DNA from: Salipiger bermudensis
GTDB lineage: Bacteria; Pseudomonadota; Alphaproteobacteria; Rhodobacterales; Rhodobacteraceae
Direction: 5' to 3'
Length of the DNA: 64,000 bases
NCBI RefSeq assembly: GCF_019801965.1
Contig: NZ_JAHVIA010000003.1
Location: 62,001 to 126,000 of the forward strand
Shown here piece by piece: positions 1-6,946 of the stretch. Under the pieces are notes generated by a model. It ran no database searches. It worked only from the letters and a program-made list of their open reading frames with translations, and was not told the origin of the DNA. Within the stretch, counting starts at the first letter, position 1; every line of letters begins with the position of its first letter. A program made the position numbers and the translations under genes.

Positions 1-840
1 CGATCCCGAGAGGAAGAACTCCATGATCGATTGCGCCTGGCTGATGGTGAAGGCGGAGGCGATGGTGCCGAGCAGGCTGGCCGCGCCTCCGAAGACCACC
101 ACGAGGAAGGTGTCGACGATGTAGAGCTGGCCGGCGGTCGGCCCGGTCGAGCCGATCATCGTGAAGGCCGAGCCCGCGACCCCGGCGATGCCGCAGCCGA
201 TGCCGTAGGTCATCCGGTCGGTCCATTCGGTGTTGATGCCGACGGCGCCGGCCATGACGCGGTTCTGGTTGATTGCGCGGACCTGCTGGCCCCAGCGCGA
301 GCGGTACATCATCACGTAGACACCGACGGAAATGCCGATGGCCAGCACCATCACGAAGATGCCGTTGATCGGGATCTCGATCATGTCGGTCAGCGGCAGC
401 GACCCCATCATCCAGTCGGGAATCGTCACGCCGACCTCGCGGGCGCCGAACACCGAGCGATAAACCTGCTGCAGGATCAGGCTGAGGCCCCACGTGGCGA
501 GAAGCGTATCCAGCGGGCGCTTGTAGAGATGCCGGATCATCGCCCATTCGACGAACATGCCCAGCGCGCCGGCGGCTATGAAGGCGAGGATCATCGCGAT
601 GAAGAAATAGGCCGGGAACAGCGCCGGCAGCGCCTCGGCGAAGAAGATTGAGACCAGGTAGGTCACGTAGGCGCCAAGGATCATGAACTCGCCATGCGCC
701 ATGTTGATGACGCCCATCTGGCCGAAGATGATGGCCAGCCCGAGCGCCATGAGCACGAAGACTGAGAAGAGGATGAGGCCGGCGAAACCCTGCATCGCGA
801 AGATCGCGGTCAGCTCGCTCCAGCTGTAATCGGCAAACAT
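1..840 (-). CDS. urtB: Urea ABC transporter permease UrtB (3' end outside the window)
   Basis: Inner-membrane permease of the high-affinity urea importer UrtABCDE (branched-chain amino-acid/LIV-type permease family). The first 280 residues are present, beginning MFADYSWSELTAIFAMQGFA; the C-terminus lies beyond base 1. The sequence is a run of hydrophobic helices with the family signatures GLAIIFGQMGVINMAHGEF near residue 32 and a GIAGVAGS-type loop further on. The ATG at 838-840 is preceded by an AGGAAAG ribosome site. It follows urtA on the same strand after 154 bases that carry a strong hairpin, as is common where a binding-protein gene is expressed above its permease. Identification is confident; only completeness is limited. 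Confidence 0.93.
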   Translation of the reverse strand, partial: MFADYSWSELTAIFAMQGFAGLILFSVFVLMALGLAIIFGQMGVINMAHGEFMILGAYVTYLVSIFFAEALPALFPAYFFIAMILAFIAAGALGMFVEWAMIRHLYKRPLDTLLATWGLSLILQQVYRSVFGAREVGVTIPDWMMGSLPLTDMIEIPINGIFVMVLAIGISVGVYVMMYRSRWGQQVRAINQNRVMAGAVGINTEWTDRMTYGIGCGIAGVAGSAFTMIGSTGPTAGQLYIVDTFLVVVFGGAASLLGTIASAFTISQAQSIMEFFLSGS

Positions 841-916
841 GTGGTCAGCTTTCCTGTCGGGAGAGAACACCCGCGCGCCTGTCCCGACGCGGCGGGGGAG
901 GAGCAGGGAACGGTTG

Positions 917-945
917 GCCCGCGCCGAAGGGAAGACGGCGCGGGC
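917..945 (-). promoter_or_regulatory. Intergenic hairpin between urtA and urtB
   Basis: A perfect 10-bp GC stem (GCCCGCGCCG at 917-926, CGGCGCGGGC at 936-945) with a 9-base loop lies just after urtA and before urtB. No U-run follows, so it looks more like an mRNA-stabilising or partially terminating hairpin than a full terminator. In ABC importer operons such hairpins typically keep binding-protein mRNA in excess; that role is inferred here. Confidence 0.6.
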
Positions 946-994
946 ACCTTGCACAGGGTCCGGTCGGGGTTGCCCGGCCCTGCGCCCCTGCCTC

Positions 995-2266
995 TTACTG
1001 GTAACCCTCGGGGAAGGGGTTCGGCTCGACGAGGTCCGCGGTCTCGAAGACCACCTCGTACTGGCCGTCGGCCTGGGCCCGCCCGACGCGGGTCTTGGAC
1101 CACAGGTGGTGGTTCTCGTGCACCTTCACGTAGCCCTCCGGCGCCGAGGTCAGCTCGATGCCCGGGCTGGCCGCGCGCACCTTGTCGACATCGAAGGAGC
1201 CCGCCTTCTCGACCGCCGCCTTCCACAGCCACGGGCCGAGATAGGCCGCCTGCGTCACGTCCCCGATCACCATGTCGTCGCCCCACATCTCCTTGAAGGC
1301 GGCCACGAACTCGCGGTTGTTGTCGTTGTCGAGTGACTGGAAGTACTTCATGCAGGCGTAGGCGCCCTCGATGTTCTCGCCGCCGATGCCGCGGATCTCG
1401 TCCTCGGTCACCGAGATGGTGAGCAGCAGCGGGCTTTCCTTGGTCATGTCGATGCCGGCGGCCTTGAGCTGTTTGTAGAAGGCCACGTTGGAGCCGCCCA
1501 CGACGATGGCGTAGATTACGTCGGGCTTCTTCAGGCGGATCTTGTTGATCACCGAGTTGAACTGGGTGTGGCCCAGCGGGTAATACTCCTCGCCCACGAC
1601 CTTGCAGTCGGTGAGGAAGTTCTCGATGTGCTTGCGCGCGATCTTGTTCGAGGTGCGCGGCCAGATGTAGTCGGAGCCGAGCAGGTAGAAGCTCTTGGCG
1701 CCCTTCTCCTTGTTGACCCAGTCGAGGCCGGCGATGATCTGCTGCGTCGCTTCCTGCCCGGTGTAGATCACGTTCGGGCTCTCCTCGAGGCCCTCGTAGA
1801 AGGTCGGGTAGTAGAGGAAGCCGTTATACTGCTCGAACACCGGCAGAACCGCCTTGCGGGAGGCCGAGGTCCAGCAGCCCATCACCGAGGCGACCTTGTC
1901 GTTGACCAAGAGCTTCTTGGCCTTCTCGGCGAAGGTCGGCCAGTCGGAGGCGCCGTCTTCCTGAATGTACTCGATCTTGCGGCCGAGGATGCCGCCCTGC
2001 GCGTTGATCTGCTCGATGGCGAGCTTCTCGGCCTGAACCGAGCCGGTCTCCGAGATCGCCATGGTGCCGGTCACCGAGTGCAGGATGCCGATGGTGACGG
2101 TATCGTCGGTCACCGCGAGGCCGGTCGTGTTGACCTCTGCCGTCGGGTAATCCTGCGCCCGCAGGACCTTGGGTGCGAACAGCGATGCGCTCAGCGCGAC
2201 CCCGCCCGCAAGCAGGGCGCGACGCGATACGCCGTTGTTTTTTCTGGACTTATCGAAATCAGACAT
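995..2266 (-). CDS. urtA: Urea ABC transporter substrate-binding protein UrtA
   Basis: Periplasmic receptor that delivers urea to UrtBC; 423 aa, usual length. The N-terminus has a twin-arginine-type signal (SRRALLAGG at about residues 14-22, then a hydrophobic stretch and a likely cut after LRAQ), suggesting Tat export. The mature part is a Peripla_BP_5/LIV-binding-type fold, with DTVTIGILHSVTGTMAISE at its start, the GCWTSASRKAVLPV segment and a C-terminal HLWSKTRVG region typical of UrtA rather than amino-acid receptors. The ATG is preceded by AAGGAGG seven bases upstream. First gene of the urt operon, divergent from the NCS1-kinase gene with a 332-base shared upstream region. Confidence 0.95.
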   Translation of the reverse strand: MSDFDKSRKNNGVSRRALLAGGVALSASLFAPKVLRAQDYPTAEVNTTGLAVTDDTVTIGILHSVTGTMAISETGSVQAEKLAIEQINAQGGILGRKIEYIQEDGASDWPTFAEKAKKLLVNDKVASVMGCWTSASRKAVLPVFEQYNGFLYYPTFYEGLEESPNVIYTGQEATQQIIAGLDWVNKEKGAKSFYLLGSDYIWPRTSNKIARKHIENFLTDCKVVGEEYYPLGHTQFNSVINKIRLKKPDVIYAIVVGGSNVAFYKQLKAAGIDMTKESPLLLTISVTEDEIRGIGGENIEGAYACMKYFQSLDNDNNREFVAAFKEMWGDDMVIGDVTQAAYLGPWLWKAAVEKAGSFDVDKVRAASPGIELTSAPEGYVKVHENHHLWSKTRVGRAQADGQYEVVFETADLVEPNPFPEGYQ

Positions 2267-2598
2267 GGTGCCTCCTTGTCGGTCAATTTTGCTTGATCGG
2301 GGTTGTGGGCCCCCTTGACCTGAAGGCTGGCAGCTTTGTCGCCGGGCGCGTATACGTTGAATGACGTATATTCATGCGCGTTTTTCCACCTATCATTTTG
2401 ACCATGAACCGGAGCGCCACCGCAGGCGCGGAATCGCTCCGGAGACAACCGACAGGGAGTTCGGGAGAGCGCGAACGCGCCCGATGAGCTCGAGGACATG
2501 AGGACCGCGACAGCCACCGGACGGCGCCAAGGAGAGGCGCGCCCGGCAGCCGAGGGACATGCGCGGTCGAGGGAGGAGGGAATCGGCGAGGTAACCGC
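2267..2598. other. Divergent regulatory region, urtA / NCS1-kinase
   Basis: No gene is supported in these 332 bases. The region must hold the promoters of both the urt operon and the sensor kinase. Its most notable element is an AT-rich palindrome at 2351-2370 in otherwise GC-rich DNA. I looked for a sigma-54 (-24/-12) element towards urtA, as expected for NtrC-controlled urea uptake, and saw no convincing one. Confidence 0.6.
2351..2370. promoter_or_regulatory. Palindrome TATACGT-N6-ACGTATA, candidate operator
   Basis: Perfect 7-bp inverted arms (2351-2357 and 2364-2370) separated by TGAATG, about 85 bases upstream of the urtA start codon and 230 upstream of the kinase gene. The size and symmetry would suit a dimeric HTH regulator, most economically the LuxR-type response regulator encoded at 5945-6868. 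That assignment is inference; only the symmetry is seen. Confidence 0.45.
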
Positions 2599-5500
2599 AT
2601 GCTGGTCCCCTTTGACGCGACGGGTGAACGGCGGCGCTACAACCGCTGGGTCGCCAACGAGACGATCGAGGATTTCGCGCTGCGCTTCACCGCGCGGCGT
2701 GCACGGCGCTGGAGTTATGGCCGCGTGGCGAACACCGCGCTGGGGTCGATCTCGTTCCTCGCGCTCGAGGCCATCGGGGCCGCGATCACCCTGACCTACG
2801 GCTTCTCGCCGGCGATCATCGCGATCATGCTGGTGGGGCTGATCCTGTTCTTGACCGGGCTGCCGATCTGCTACTACGCCGCCCGCTACGGCGTGGATAT
2901 CGACCTGCTGACCCGCGGCGCGGGCTTCGGCTATATCGGCTCGACCATCACCTCCCTGATCTACGCAAGCTTCACCTTCATCTTCTTCGCCCTGGAGGCG
3001 GCGATCCTGGCGCTGGCGCTCGAGTTCTGCTTCGGGCTGCCGGTGATGCTGGGCTACGTGGTCTCGGCGCTGGTGGTGATCCCGCTGGTGATGAACGGCT
3101 TTACCAAGATCTCGGCCTTTCAGGCCTGGACGCAGCCGTTCTGGATCATGCTTCACCTGCTGCCCTTCGGGCTTCTGGCCTGGCACGGCTTCGATCTCGA
3201 GGTCTGGACCAGCTTCGGCGGGCGCGGCGACTCGCTGGTCACCGTGGCAACGGTGGGCGCCGCCGCAGGGGTGGCGCTGTCGCTGATCGCGCAGATCGGC
3301 GAACAGGTCGATTTCCTGCGCTTCCTGCCCGAGCCCGGGACACCGAAGGAGCGCCTGCGCTGGTGGGCGGCGCTGCTCGCCGCGGGCCCGGGCTGGAGCG
3401 TGCTCGGCGTGGCAAAGATGCTGGCGGGCTCGTTCCTCGTCACCCTCGCGGTGGCCTCGGGTGTGCCGGCAGCCGAGGCAACAGATCCCACCAAGCTCTA
3501 CTTCATCGCCTTCGATTACGTCCTGCCGCTGCCAATGCTGGCAATCGGGCTAACCGGAACCTTCGTCATCCTCAGCCAGATGAAGATCAACGTCACCAAC
3601 GCCTATGCCGGCTCGATCGCCTGGTCGAACTTCTTCTCGCGGCTGACCCATTCGCACCCCGGCCGCGTGGTCTGGCTGGTGTTCAACGTCGCCATCGCGC
3701 TGCTGCTGATGATCCTCGGGGTGTTTCACGCCATCGAATACATCCTCGCGCTCTATTCCCACGTGGCGCTGGCCTGGATCGGGGCGCTGGTGGCCGATCT
3801 CGTCATCAACAAGCCGCTTGGGCTCAGCCCCAAGGGCATCGAGTTCCGCCGCGCCCATCTCTACGACGTGAACCCGGTGGGCATCGGTGCGATGGGGCTG
3901 GGCCTGACGCTCTCGCTCATCGCCTTCCTCGGCGGCTTCGGCCCGCTGGCGCAGTCGCTCTCCTCCTTCGTAGCGCTGGCGGCGGCGCTGGTCGCGGCGC
4001 CGCTGATCGCCGCCCTGACGCGCGGACGCTATTACATCGCGCGGCCCGTCGTCGGCGCCGAAGACCTGCCCATCGATGCGCAGGGCACCTGCAGCTGCAC
4101 CGTCTGCGAATACCGCTTCGACCCGCAGGACATGACCGACTGCCCGTTCTACTCGGGCCCGATCTGCTCGCTCTGCTGCACGCTCGACAGCTCCTGCCGC
4201 GACGCCTGCAAGCCGCAGGCCCGGCTCGACACCATGACCGTGGCCACCATACGCCGCCTGCTGCCAGAGCGCGTGGCCAACGCGCTGATGTCGCGGCTGG
4301 CGCGGTTCATGATCGGGACGGCGGTGCCCGCCTCGGCCTTCGGCGTCGTGCTTCTGGTGATCCGGGCGCGGGCGGGGAGCGACAATTTCGACGCCGTGCT
4401 GACGGCGATCTTCTCGACCATGCTGGTGGTCATCGGCATCATCGTCTGGACCCTGATCCTCGCCACCGAGAGCCAGCACAAGGCGCGCGACGAGGCCGAC
4501 CTGCAGACACAGCGCCTCCTGCGCGAGATCCGCGCCCACGAGCGCACCGACGCAGCGCTTCAGGCCGCCAAGGAGAAGGCCGAGGCCGCGAACAACGCCA
4601 AGACCCGCTACATGGCCGGCATCAGCCACGAGCTGCGCACGCCTCTCAACGCGATCTACGGGTTTGCCCAGCTGCTCGAGCACGACCCCGACATGCCCGA
4701 CGGCCGGCGCGACGCGGTGCTGGCGATCCGGCGCTCCTCGGAGCATCTCGCCGGGCTGATCGAGAACCTGCTCGACATCTCCAAGATCGAGGCCGGCCGG
4801 CTCGAGATCAACCGCGACCGCATCAACCTGCCCTCGCTGCTCCGCCATGCCGCCTCGATCTTCGAGGGGCAGGCCCGCGCCAAGGGGCTCGATTTCGGCA
4901 TCCGCACCACCGGCGCGCTGCCGGAATGGGTCGATTTCGACAAGAAGCGCCTGCGCCAGATCATCATCAACCTGCTGTCCAACGCCATCCACTACACCGA
5001 GAGCGGCTCGGTGACGCTGCATGTCCATTACCGCAACGAGGTCGCGGTGATCGAGGTGGCCGATACCGGCATAGGCATCCCGCAAGACCAGATCGGGCGC
5101 ATCTGGTCGCCCTTCGAGCGGCTGCGCAGCAGCTCCGCCGCGGGCTCCGGCCTTGGGCTGACCATCACCAAGTTGCTGGTCGAGATCCTCGGCGGCGAGA
5201 TCACCGTCGAGAGCGAACCGGGCCGCGGCAGCTGTTTCACCGTCAAGCTGATGCTGCCCTCGGTGGCCGGCAGCCCGCTGCGGCCGCGGGCCGAGCAACT
5301 CGAGCGCGGCGGCGAGCTGCCCGTGGGCTACCTCGGGGCGCGCCGCACGGTGATGGTCGTCGATGACGATATCAACCACCTGCGCCTGCTCGAGACGGTG
5401 CTGCGCCCGCTCGGCTTTCTGGTGCAGGCGATGCCCGATGCCGAGACCGCGCTGCAGGTGCTGGGCGACGTGGCGCCCGATGTCTTCGTGCTCGATATCG

Positions 5501-5955
5501 ACATGCCCGGCATGGATGGCTGGCAGCTCGCCGAGCACCTGCGCGCCACCCCCGAGCATCGCACCACGCCGATCCTCATGGTCTCGGGCCACGCGCTCGA
5601 GGCCACCGAGCCGGTCGAGCGCAAGGGCCTGTTCGACGCCTTCATCGTCAAGCCCTACTCCATCGCCGACGCGCTCAACCGCATGGCCGGGATGATGAAG
5701 CTCGAGCTGGTCTACGAGCCGACGGTCAACGCGCCCACTGCCGCCGAGTCTGCCCTTGCCCCCGCCGTTCTGAGCCGCCTGTCGGAGCTCGTCGCCATCG
5801 GCCACGCGGCGGGGATCGCCCGCGAACTCAAGAGCCTCGAAGACAGCGGCAGCCTCGCCACCTCCCAGATCGAACGCTTCCGCGGACGCCTGCAGGAATT
5901 CGACATGCAGGGTCTCCAGCGCCTGATAGAAGAGATGAAACGCCATGCAGCCTGA
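2599..5955 (+). CDS. NCS1-transporter / hybrid histidine kinase fusion (sensor)
   Basis: 1118-residue membrane sensor. Residues 15-480 resemble the NCS1 nucleobase:cation symporter family (NRWVANETIEDFALRF start, about 12 hydrophobic segments). Residues 498-537 hold nine cysteines (C498, C500, C503, C515, C523, C526, C527, C533, C537), a possible metal or disulfide site. Two more membrane helices follow (about 570-622), then a coiled coil and HisKA with phospho-acceptor H677 (GISHELRTPLNAI), HATPase_c with N795, DTGIGIP and GSGLGL, and a receiver domain with acidic DDD near 923, acceptor D966 (VLDIDMPG) and K1018. The C-terminal 85 residues are helical and unassigned. It overlaps the response-regulator gene by 11 bases and diverges from urtA. 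By analogy with CbrA-type transporter-kinases it may couple substrate binding or transport to signalling; urea or a nucleobase is a guess from context. Confidence 0.88.
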   Translation: MLVPFDATGERRRYNRWVANETIEDFALRFTARRARRWSYGRVANTALGSISFLALEAIGAAITLTYGFSPAIIAIMLVGLILFLTGLPICYYAARYGVDIDLLTRGAGFGYIGSTITSLIYASFTFIFFALEAAILALALEFCFGLPVMLGYVVSALVVIPLVMNGFTKISAFQAWTQPFWIMLHLLPFGLLAWHGFDLEVWTSFGGRGDSLVTVATVGAAAGVALSLIAQIGEQVDFLRFLPEPGTPKERLRWWAALLAAGPGWSVLGVAKMLAGSFLVTLAVASGVPAAEATDPTKLYFIAFDYVLPLPMLAIGLTGTFVILSQMKINVTNAYAGSIAWSNFFSRLTHSHPGRVVWLVFNVAIALLLMILGVFHAIEYILALYSHVALAWIGALVADLVINKPLGLSPKGIEFRRAHLYDVNPVGIGAMGLGLTLSLIAFLGGFGPLAQSLSSFVALAAALVAAPLIAALTRGRYYIARPVVGAEDLPIDAQGTCSCTVCEYRFDPQDMTDCPFYSGPICSLCCTLDSSCRDACKPQARLDTMTVATIRRLLPERVANALMSRLARFMIGTAVPASAFGVVLLVIRARAGSDNFDAVLTAIFSTMLVVIGIIVWTLILATESQHKARDEADLQTQRLLREIRAHERTDAALQAAKEKAEAANNAKTRYMAGISHELRTPLNAIYGFAQLLEHDPDMPDGRRDAVLAIRRSSEHLAGLIENLLDISKIEAGRLEINRDRINLPSLLRHAASIFEGQARAKGLDFGIRTTGALPEWVDFDKKRLRQIIINLLSNAIHYTESGSVTLHVHYRNEVAVIEVADTGIGIPQDQIGRIWSPFERLRSSSAAGSGLGLTITKLLVEILGGEITVESEPGRGSCFTVKLMLPSVAGSPLRPRAEQLERGGELPVGYLGARRTVMVVDDDINHLRLLETVLRPLGFLVQAMPDAETALQVLGDVAPDVFVLDIDMPGMDGWQLAEHLRATPEHRTTPILMVSGHALEATEPVERKGLFDAFIVKPYSIADALNRMAGMMKLELVYEPTVNAPTAAESALAPAVLSRLSELVAIGHAAGIARELKSLEDSGSLATSQIERFRGRLQEFDMQGLQRLIEEMKRHAA

Positions 5956-6868
5956 ACGACATCTCCTTCCCACCGACCGCTCCATCGCCCTCGTCATCGA
6001 CGACGCGCCCGAGACCCTCGGGCTGGTCTCGGCGGCGCTGGAAGACAACGGCATGACCGTGCTCGTGGCCCGCTCCGGCGCCGAGGGTCAGGAGCTGGCC
6101 CGCCGGGTGCAGCCCGACGTGATCCTGATGGACGCGGTGATGCCTGGCATGGACGGGTTCGAGACTTGCCGCCGGCTCAAGGCCGCCGCCGATCCGATCA
6201 CCGCGCCGGTGATCTTCATGACCGGGCTGACCGAGCCCGAGCACATCCTCAAGGGGCTGCGCGCCGGCGGGGTCGACTACATCACAAAGCCGGTGATCGT
6301 CGACGAGCTGATCGCGCGGATCATCACCCACGTGCTCAACGCCCGCGCCATCAGCTCGGCCCGCACCGCGCTCGACCGCGCCGGGCAGAGCGTCCTGGCC
6401 TTCGGGCCGCGCGGCACGCTGAACTGGGGCTCGGCCGGCGCGATGGCGCTGCTGGCGCAGCCCGCCGCGCAGGCGCTGGTACAGGACGGCCGCGCCACGC
6501 CGCCCCTGTCCAACTGGCTGGCAGAGCTCGGGCGGCAGCCGCTCTCGGCGACCTCTGCCTATACCGCCGACGGCTTCGCGCTGAAATATCTCGGCGCCGG
6601 CCCCGGCGAGACCATGGTCTCGATCCGCGCCTACCAGGAGGGCCAGAACGAGCGCCGGCTGGAGGCCGAGTTCGGCCTGACCCGGCGCGAGGCGGAGGTG
6701 CTGTTCTGGCTGTCGCGCGGCAAGACCAACCGCGACATCGCCGAGATCCTCGATCTCAGCGCCCGCACGGTGAACAAGCATCTCGAGCAGGTGTTTCACA
6801 AGATGGGCGTCGACAACCGCACCTCGGCGGCGGTGATGGCCGACCGGGCGCTGCAGGCGGGGCTCTGA
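5945..6868 (+). CDS. Response regulator, REC + LuxR-type HTH
   Basis: 307 aa. An N-terminal receiver domain (ALVIDDAPET, phospho-acceptor D63 in ILMDAVMPGMDG, switch T93, K115 in ITKP) is joined by a linker of about 110 residues to a C-terminal GerE/LuxR DNA-binding domain (about 243-303, FGLTRREAEVLFWLSRGKTN ... RTVNKHLEQVFHKMGV). The start codon lies inside the end of the sensor kinase gene (11-base overlap), so the two are translationally coupled and are almost certainly cognate partners. The divergent urt operon and its own promoter are the obvious candidate targets (inference). The linker is longer than in a plain NarL protein and might hold an extra sensing or dimerisation segment. Confidence 0.9.
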   Translation: MQPERHLLPTDRSIALVIDDAPETLGLVSAALEDNGMTVLVARSGAEGQELARRVQPDVILMDAVMPGMDGFETCRRLKAAADPITAPVIFMTGLTEPEHILKGLRAGGVDYITKPVIVDELIARIITHVLNARAISSARTALDRAGQSVLAFGPRGTLNWGSAGAMALLAQPAAQALVQDGRATPPLSNWLAELGRQPLSATSAYTADGFALKYLGAGPGETMVSIRAYQEGQNERRLEAEFGLTRREAEVLFWLSRGKTNRDIAEILDLSARTVNKHLEQVFHKMGVDNRTSAAVMADRALQAGL

Positions 6869-6888
6869 GCCCAACCCGGGCCAGACGG

Positions 6889-6918
6889 AAAAGGGCGGAC
6901 CCGCAGGCCCGCCCCTTC
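6889..6918. terminator. Terminator between convergent genes
   Basis: GC-rich inverted repeat (AAAAGGGCGG ... CCCGCCCCTT) in the 78-base gap between the response regulator (+) and the phytase-like gene (-). The stem is imperfect; placement between two converging genes supports a bidirectional terminator. Confidence 0.5.
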
Positions 6919-6946
6919 CCGGAATTTCATGCCAATCGCGCGGCGA

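Noticed and set aside
2267-2598. Sigma-54/NtrC promoter for urtA
   Set aside because: I looked for TGGCAC-N5-TTGC towards urtA and found only poor matches, none on the correct strand and spacing.
3550-6054. An 834-codon minus-strand open frame opposite the transporter-kinase gene
   Set aside because: It is a GC-rich antisense shadow of a gene with clear domains; its composition (Gln/His/Gly/Asp/Arg-rich) has no recognisable motif.
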